Below are positions 32,694 through 37,678 of a stretch of DNA of 37,678 nt, piece by piece. The notes below the pieces were generated by a model that searched no databases, was not told the origin of the DNA, and saw nothing but the letters and a program-made list of their open reading frames with translations. Both the position numbers and the translations under genes were made by a program. The stretch covers positions 1 to 37,678 of the forward strand of contig CAMJJO010000003.1 in assembly GCA_946406095.1 (NCBI GenBank). Reading direction: 5' to 3'. This DNA comes from an uncultured Bacteroidales bacterium (GTDB lineage Bacteria; Bacteroidota; Bacteroidia; Bacteroidales; UBA932). Every line of letters begins with the position of its first letter. Position 1 is the stretch's first letter.

Positions 32694-35599
32694 TGCTTTA
32701 CGATTGCTTTGCCGTTACGCCCGTCAATGCACACCTGAAGGGTCGTGGCCAGGCGGATATGGCGGATGAATCTGCTTTCTTCAACGGCCGGAAGCGTGTC
32801 CAGCCTGTCGAAATCTATATAATCCTCAGGACGGGAGAAGTTGTCTACGGAGATGTATCCTGCATTGAAGGAGGTGAGGTTCTGGAAGAAGTGGGAGCCT
32901 TGGCTGGGGTCGACCCGGAAATCGGCCAGGGAACATTCCACCAGCGCCTTGGCCTCGGAAATGTCGCTCCAGACCACGGGGATGCCCAGGGTGGGGATGC
33001 TGGAGCCCCAGCGGCCGTAGCCGATCAGGACATAGTTGCGGCCCTCGTCCCTCAGGCGTGCGTTGATCTCGCGCAGTTCTGCGGCGATTTCGGCCGTGCG
33101 CATCTTGTCGAAACTATCCTTCCGGACATAGACAATATCGCTCAGTTCCGGTATCCATCCAGTGCCAAGGGCGCAGGAGGAGCGTATCAAGGCATCGCTT
33201 TCGTCGATTTTTTTCCAGTCCACCTCGGTCTTCATGCTGTCCGAGGAAATGGGGCGTATCTGAAGCAGATGGAAGAGGCGGTTCTCCAGGTCGGCTGCGA
33301 ATTCCAGTTCCACGCTGCACTTCATTTCTTCGGCGGCTATTCTGAGCAGCTCTTTCAGGATTTCGGCCAAGGGGAAAGTGCCATAGCGAAGTATGTGGGC
33401 GAATGTGACCGCCTTTGGCCCCCGCCCCAGAGCGGAATCTACAATGCGCTGATTTTCAAAGTCATAGGTGGATGCCACCTTTGCAAACTCGCGGAACTTC
33501 CCACATTCCGAGATCGGTATGCGCTCCAGGTTCACCGCGTCATCCACCGAAGTCTTGAACTTGCCGGGAAGCAGGTTCAGCGCATACATCACCTGCTGGG
33601 TGTCCCGCATGGTGAGTTCGGGAGTGGAGGTCTGAATGACGTTCTTCGGGTAGCAGGGCGAAAACCGCAGCACCTGCTCGCCGTCCACCACGGCTTTCCC
33701 GAGACCGAAAGCAATCTTGGCTATGCCCTCGTCGGCCTTCTCGTATCCCACCGGATAGAAGTTGACCGAGCGTGCGACGCCGGACAGAGTGGGGAAGAAA
33801 TAGCCGCTGTCTTCGGTGCCGCTTATTTCCTGGAGGATGATGCCCATCTTCTCTTCGGAAATCACGTTCGCGGTGGCGGCGATGTATCCTCTGGAAGATG
33901 CGTAGTAAACCGATGCATAAACGCTCTTGATGGCGTTCGCGAGCAGGCGCAACTGCTGGTCTTCATTCTCCGTATGAGGAATCATGTAGGTGGAATAAAC
34001 GCCCGCAAACGGCTGATAATAAGAATCTTCCAGCTTCGATGACGAACGTATGGCAAGTGGTCTGTCCACCTGGCGTATGAATATACGCAGCGCATCCACA
34101 AGATCCGAAGGCAGGGTGGAAGACACGAACTGTGTGAGCAGCTCGCCGTCTGCCAGGTCGGAGTTGATCACATATTGCAGGCCGTTTTCGAGTATGAAGC
34201 GGTCGAAGTAGTCGGTGGAAATGACAAGGGTGCGCGGCACCAGCAGGCGCACGCCATCCCACTTGTCGTAGAGTTTATATTTATACAGGAGATGGCTAAG
34301 GAATGCGAGTCCGCGGGCCTTTCCTCCTATCGAGCCTTCCCCGATACGGGCGAAGCCTATGGTATCGTTGTAGGTCTCGGGGGTGAACCTTGCCACGACT
34401 CCGAGGGCCTGTGAGATGCGGTATTCGTGGATGCGGGCTACCACGTCCTTGCGGAGAGCCGCAGTGTCGGGGTAGCTGGTATATTTGATGGCATTGCCCA
34501 CTTTGAATATGCCTCGTGCCAGCAGCCAGCGGGAGATGTAGTTCTTTGCCTGGAGTTCTGCCAGATATCTGTCCGGCAGGGAGGAGATGATGCGCTCCGC
34601 GCCCTGGAGGTCGTCTGCACGGGCGATCTGGTGGAGTTTGCTGTCGGCCACCACGAAGTCGCCGAAGCCGAACTCACGACCGATGTACTCACCAAGTTCG
34701 TGGATGAGGGTCTTGGAGCGTTTCATCAGGAAACCCGCCCCGAGGCTTTCTGCCACGCTGCGCATGCTCTCCTGGGAGGACTGCATCAGGATGGGCATCT
34801 TGGGAACCTCCCGGCGGATCAGTTTGCAGAGTTCTACGCCTGCATCCAGTTTCTCTTCCGAGGATTTGTCGCCCCGGTGCAGCACGAAGCCGATATCGGA
34901 GATGACTCCGAGCATCTGTTCCTTGTAGCGTTCGAAGGTCGCAACTGCGTCGTCGTAGTTGGTGGCAAGCAGTATCTTGGGTCTCGCGCGTTTGCGGAAG
35001 ACCTGCTGCTCCTCGTTCAGGGCGTCCTTCAGCGCAGCTATGTTCTGCTGAAGCACCAGCTTGTAGAGCAGGGTAAGGTACGATGAATAGTAGCGCACGG
35101 AGTCCTCCACCAGCAGTATGCATTGCACGCTTCCCTGCAGGATGTCGTCGTCGGCGTTCATCCTGTCTTCCAGAAGTTTGATGATGGCGATGATGAGGTC
35201 GGTGGAGCCACTCCAGCAGAACGCGTAATCTATGCTGCTGCGGTCCCTGTCCTGCATCTTGCGCCAGACCTCCTTGGAGTAGGGGGTGAGGAGCACAATG
35301 GGGGTGTCGGGGTCGCTGGCCTTCATCTTGCGCGAGAACTCGAACACGTCCACCTCGCCCACGTTGTACATTGTGATGACGAGGTCGAAACGCTCGCCTC
35401 CGGCCACAAGTTCCAGGGCCTCCGCGGTGGTCTCCACGCGCTCGAACACCGGGGGATTGGTCAGGTTGAGCTCCGAATACTCGCGCGAGATGCGCATATC
35501 CAGGCTGCCGTCCTCCTCCAGTGAGAAGTTGTCGTAGTTGTTGCACACCAGCAGGATCCTGCGGATGCGTCGGCTCATGAGTGTTGCGTTCCCGGACAT
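32690..35599 (-). CDS. Double receiver domain fused to PPDK_N ATP-grasp domain
   Basis: A 969-residue cytoplasmic protein. Residues of about 12-145 form a degenerate receiver domain; the phosphoacceptor position reads LVITMYNV, without Asp. Residues of about 158-310 form a second receiver that keeps the acidic pair Glu165-Asp166, Asp235 (GVISDIGF), Ser274 and Lys293 (FLMKRS). From about 415 comes a pyruvate phosphate dikinase/PEP synthase ATP-binding domain: IGGKARGL (424-431), LAIRSSSKLEDSYYQPFAGVYSTY (515-538), and LFHLLQIRPIS. The phosphohistidine swivel domain and the PEP-binding barrel of real PEP synthases are absent. Similar proteins occur in Bacteroidales as PEP/pyruvate-binding proteins, with no known function to my knowledge. 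The start could also be 35578 (MSRRIRR). It is coupled to nhaC by ATGA. Confidence 0.88.
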   Translation of the reverse strand: MSGNATLMSRRIRRILLVCNNYDNFSLEEDGSLDMRISREYSELNLTNPPVFERVETTAEALELVAGGERFDLVITMYNVGEVDVFEFSRKMKASDPDTPIVLLTPYSKEVWRKMQDRDRSSIDYAFCWSGSTDLIIAIIKLLEDRMNADDDILQGSVQCILLVEDSVRYYSSYLTLLYKLVLQQNIAALKDALNEEQQVFRKRARPKILLATNYDDAVATFERYKEQMLGVISDIGFVLHRGDKSSEEKLDAGVELCKLIRREVPKMPILMQSSQESMRSVAESLGAGFLMKRSKTLIHELGEYIGREFGFGDFVVADSKLHQIARADDLQGAERIISSLPDRYLAELQAKNYISRWLLARGIFKVGNAIKYTSYPDTAALRKDVVARIHEYRISQALGVVARFTPETYNDTIGFARIGEGSIGGKARGLAFLSHLLYKYKLYDKWDGVRLLVPRTLVISTDYFDRFILENGLQYVINSDLADGELLTQFVSSTLPSDLVDALRIFIRQVDRPLAIRSSSKLEDSYYQPFAGVYSTYMIPHTENEDQQLRLLANAIKSVYASVYYASSRGYIAATANVISEEKMGIILQEISGTEDSGYFFPTLSGVARSVNFYPVGYEKADEGIAKIAFGLGKAVVDGEQVLRFSPCYPKNVIQTSTPELTMRDTQQVMYALNLLPGKFKTSVDDAVNLERIPISECGKFREFAKVASTYDFENQRIVDSALGRGPKAVTFAHILRYGTFPLAEILKELLRIAAEEMKCSVELEFAADLENRLFHLLQIRPISSDSMKTEVDWKKIDESDALIRSSCALGTGWIPELSDIVYVRKDSFDKMRTAEIAAELREINARLRDEGRNYVLIGYGRWGSSIPTLGIPVVWSDISEAKALVECSLADFRVDPSQGSHFFQNLTSFNAGYISVDNFSRPEDYIDFDRLDTLPAVEESRFIRHIRLATTLQVCIDGRNGKAIVKQ

Positions 35600-35673
35600 A
35601 TAGCGTATGCGTGAAAAACCTCTAAAATTATGGATTTCCTACGACAAAACCAAATCATCATATGAATCGTGAA

Positions 35674-35681
35674 TAACTTTG
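35674..35681 (+). promoter_or_regulatory. -7 promoter box for the YhcG nuclease gene
   Basis: TAACTTTG matches exactly, 32 bases before the ATG at 35714. A second, weaker candidate is TATATTCG (35702-35709), only 4 bases from that ATG. The divergent gene's promoter is not clear. Confidence 0.4.
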
Positions 35682-35713
35682 AAGAACCGCCAAATAATCA
35701 GTATATTCGCGTT

Positions 35714-36895
35714 ATGGAAAAAGACGCTCCGAAAGTCGTGAAGATCCACGACGTAAAAATAGACCAGGATTACATGCAATGGCTTGGAGAAATCAAAGCC
35801 CGGTACCGCAATGCCCAGATCAAGGCCGCCGTCAAGGTGAACGCTGAACAGTTGCTGTTCAACTGGCAACTGGGACGCGACCTTGTGATGCGCAAGGCAG
35901 AGGAAAAATGGGGATCCGGCATTGTCGAACAGGTTAGTCTGGACCTCCAAGCCGCATTCCCGGAATCCAAGGGCTTCAGCACTACGAACTTGTGGCGGAT
36001 GAAGCAATGGTATATGTTCTATGCTCAGGAGTCTCAAAAACTCCCACAACTTGTGGGAGAATTACAAAGTGCTGATTTACAGGGCCGTAAGAAACTCCCA
36101 CAACTTGCGGGAGAAATTCACGACCGCATAATAAGCCAGCAGGATGGCGCCGCATTCCCCGAATTATTTGCTTACGTCCCCTGGGGGCATCATGCCGAGA
36201 TAATCGCCAAGTGCAAAACACTCGAAGAAGCCCTGTTCTACGTCGTTAATTCCGCCTCGGAAGGCTGGAGTCGCAATACCCTGATGAACTGCATCAAGGC
36301 AGACTATTTCCATACGTCCGGCGGAGCAATCACCAATTTCAGTGATAAACTCCCTTCTCCTCAAAGCGAACTCGCACAGGCTATCACCAAAGACACTTAT
36401 GACTTCGGCTTTGTTTCACTGAATAAAGGTTATGAGGAAGAGGAGTTGGAGACTGAACTTGAAAGGCAACTCACACGCTTCCTTCTGGAACTCGGTACCG
36501 GTTTTGCGTACTTGGGCAGGCAAAAGCAACTTGTCGTGGCTGGCAAGACTCGTAAACTGGATATGCTCTTTTTCCACATTCCACTCAACTGCTATGTGGT
36601 AGTGGAACTCAAGGCCGTTCCGTTCCAGCCTGAATTCGCCGGGAAACTCAACTTCTACGTGAACGCCGTAGATGACTTGATCAAAACGCCTGCACAAAAT
36701 CCCACCATCGGACTGCTTATTTGCAGCAACAAGGATGAAACGGAAGTCCAGTATGCATTCAAGGGAGTCCAGACACCAATGGGAGTTGCTTCGTATAATA
36801 ATGTGCAGGTAAAACAGATACAGGATCAGTTACCTTCCATCGAAGAACTAAAGAAACGCATTAGATTGCTTGAAGAAGAGCTGAACAAGAAATAA
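35714..36895 (+). CDS. YhcG-type PD-(D/E)XK nuclease (DUF1016)
   Basis: A 393-residue putative nuclease. Residues of about 15-100 form the helical DUF1016 N-terminal domain (QWLGEIKARYRNAQIKAAVKVNAEQLLFNWQLG, GFSTTNLWRMKQWYMFY). A linker of about residues 105-145 holds two LPQL(V/A)GE repeats. The C-terminal nuclease domain, from PWGHHAEIIAKCK on, has the active-site series Asp283 (RKLDMLFFH) and Glu298-Leu-Lys300 (VVVELKAVPF). The C-terminus is charged and helical, a possible coiled coil. The ATG at 35714 is preferred over a GTG at 35669. Relatives are patchily distributed, found near mobile or defence genes in other genomes, and their biological role is unsettled. By eye the gene is richer in A/T than its neighbours, which hints at transfer. 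Confidence 0.88.
   Translation: MEKDAPKVVKIHDVKIDQDYMQWLGEIKARYRNAQIKAAVKVNAEQLLFNWQLGRDLVMRKAEEKWGSGIVEQVSLDLQAAFPESKGFSTTNLWRMKQWYMFYAQESQKLPQLVGELQSADLQGRKKLPQLAGEIHDRIISQQDGAAFPELFAYVPWGHHAEIIAKCKTLEEALFYVVNSASEGWSRNTLMNCIKADYFHTSGGAITNFSDKLPSPQSELAQAITKDTYDFGFVSLNKGYEEEELETELERQLTRFLLELGTGFAYLGRQKQLVVAGKTRKLDMLFFHIPLNCYVVVELKAVPFQPEFAGKLNFYVNAVDDLIKTPAQNPTIGLLICSNKDETEVQYAFKGVQTPMGVASYNNVQVKQIQDQLPSIEELKKRIRLLEEELNKK
36041..36113. repeat. Two in-frame palindromic repeats inside the YhcG gene
   Basis: CTCCCACAA-C-TTGTGGGAG (36041-36059) is a perfect 9-bp-arm palindrome. A second copy, CTCCCACAA-C-TTGCGGGAG (36095-36113), differs at one position. The copies are 54 bases (18 codons) apart and both encode LPQL(V/A)GE in the linker between the two domains. 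Confidence 0.85.
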
Positions 36896-36899
36896 TCGC

Positions 36900-36907
36900 T
36901 ATCTTTG
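36900..36907 (+). promoter_or_regulatory. -7 promoter box for obgE, 6 bases from the ATG
   Basis: TATCTTTG matches TAnnTTTG exactly, begins 4 bases after the nuclease stop codon and ends 6 bases before the obgE ATG. A leaderless or nearly leaderless mRNA is predicted. Confidence 0.5.
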
Positions 36908-36913
36908 CGTGTT

Positions 36914-37678
36914 ATGGCAGAATCCAATTTCATAGACTACGTCAAGATACATTGCGCATCCGGGCACGGGGGCGCGGGGAGCACGCATCTGCTCAGGGCG
37001 AAGTATGTGCCCAAGGGCGGGCCGGATGGCGGCGACGGAGGCCGGGGAGGGCACGTCATCCTCCGCTGCAATCCGCAGTTCTGGACGCTGATACACCTCA
37101 AGTACCGAAAGAACGTGATCGCCGAGGACGGCGAGAAGGGCGGTGCAGCCCTGCGCCACGGCAAGAACGGGGAAGACATCTACCTGGACGTGCCTGTGGG
37201 CACGGTGGTGAAGGATGCCGAGACGGATGAGGTGGTGATGGATCTTACCGAACCCGGAGAGGAACGCATCCTCTGCAAAGGCGGCCGCGGAGGCCTTGGG
37301 AACGACAATTTCAAGACCGCGACCCTCCAGACCCCCCGCTTTGCCCAGCCGGGCGAGGAAGGGGAGGAAGGATGGTTCATCCTGGAACTCAAACTCCTTG
37401 CCGATGTGGGGCTGGTAGGATTTCCGAATGCCGGCAAATCCACTCTGCTGGCCACCGTTACATCTGCCAAACCCAAGATAGCGAACTACGCATTCACCAC
37501 TCTCGAACCCAACCTCGGCATAGTCAAGTACTACGACGACCGCTCTTTCGTGATAGCGGATATCCCCGGCATCATCGAGGGCGCGCATGAAGGCCGTGGG
37601 ATAGGGGACAGGTTCCTGCGCCATATCGAGCGCAACAGCGTGCTGCTGTTCATGGTGGCGGTGGACGAAGACGACATC
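36914..37678 (+). CDS. obgE: Obg family GTPase, C-terminus cut off by window edge
   Basis: ObgE/CgtA is an essential ribosome-associated GTPase involved in 50S assembly and stress control. The 255 residues present include the glycine-rich Obg fold (KYVPKGGPDGGDGGRGGHV, GKNGEDIYLDVPVGTVV, LCKGGRGGLGNDNFK) and the start of the G domain with Walker A GFPNAGKST near residues 170-178, the switch region TTLEPNLGIV, and DIPGIIEGAHEGRGIG. G4 (NKxD) and the rest of the protein lie beyond the window. The ATG at 36914 is the natural start. Its promoter box sits directly before it, so it is probably not dependent on the upstream nuclease gene. Confidence 0.96.
   Translation, partial: MAESNFIDYVKIHCASGHGGAGSTHLLRAKYVPKGGPDGGDGGRGGHVILRCNPQFWTLIHLKYRKNVIAEDGEKGGAALRHGKNGEDIYLDVPVGTVVKDAETDEVVMDLTEPGEERILCKGGRGGLGNDNFKTATLQTPRFAQPGEEGEEGWFILELKLLADVGLVGFPNAGKSTLLATVTSAKPKIANYAFTTLEPNLGIVKYYDDRSFVIADIPGIIEGAHEGRGIGDRFLRHIERNSVLLFMVAVDEDDI

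Noticed and set aside
32693..34042. 449-codon open frame on the plus strand
   Set aside because: Antisense to the PPDK_N region, whose ATP-binding motifs are clearly coding.
36041..36113. CRISPR-like array
   Set aside because: There are only two copies, they are palindromic, lie inside a conserved reading frame and have one in-frame 35-base gap; there are no cas genes.

Overview
The window looks like chromosomal DNA from a Bacteroidales bacterium with moderately high GC, by impression in the mid-50s percent. This rests on four things: promoters of the TAnnTTTG type, several genes with no visible Shine-Dalgarno site, many lipoprotein signal peptides, and a type V (FimA/Mfa-type) pilus operon. 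An uncultured gut Bacteroidales related to Rikenellaceae/Alistipes or similar lineages would fit, but the genus is inference. Coding is dense: no gene-free gap exceeds about 260 bases, and neighbouring genes often overlap by a few bases. I see no insertion sequence, phage or CRISPR array.

Left part (1-12320). A truncated pyruvate:ferredoxin oxidoreductase (nifJ) and fabD run leftward. Next come tRNA-Arg(CCG), a large lipoprotein M16 zinc protease, and a 258-base intergenic region holding a likely small RNA or attenuator plus repeated motifs. A DUF4493/DUF6359-like lipoprotein, tRNA-Gly(CCC), secA, a bactofilin and a small zinc-ribbon protein follow.

Centre (12544-22010). One rightward block starts with a short ssb gene and continues through an OmpA-like lipoprotein, a FimA-like major pilin, a FimB/Mfa2-like anchor, three accessory fimbrillins and an 859-residue probable tip protein. 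Seven consecutive lipoprotein precursors are consistent with a complete type V pilus assembled at the outer membrane by strand exchange.

Right part (21982-37678). A NupG-like nucleoside transporter runs leftward. A tightly coupled rightward operon tgt-LptF/G permease-dut-murF meets leftward hpt-adk. An outer-membrane barrel with a helix-hairpin-helix head and a second barrel protein follow. A coupled leftward pair then encodes a 969-residue receiver-receiver-PPDK_N protein and an NhaC antiporter. A YhcG-type PD-(D/E)XK nuclease carrying in-frame palindromic repeats, and a truncated obgE, close the window.

The most notable observations are the receiver/ATP-grasp protein coupled to nhaC, palindromic repeats inside the YhcG linker, a candidate RNA of about 70 nt at 6734-6806, a near-identical 20-base promoter-region motif at 6840 and 28528, genes whose -7 box lies only 4-7 bases from the start codon, and the coupling of ssb to the pilus operon.
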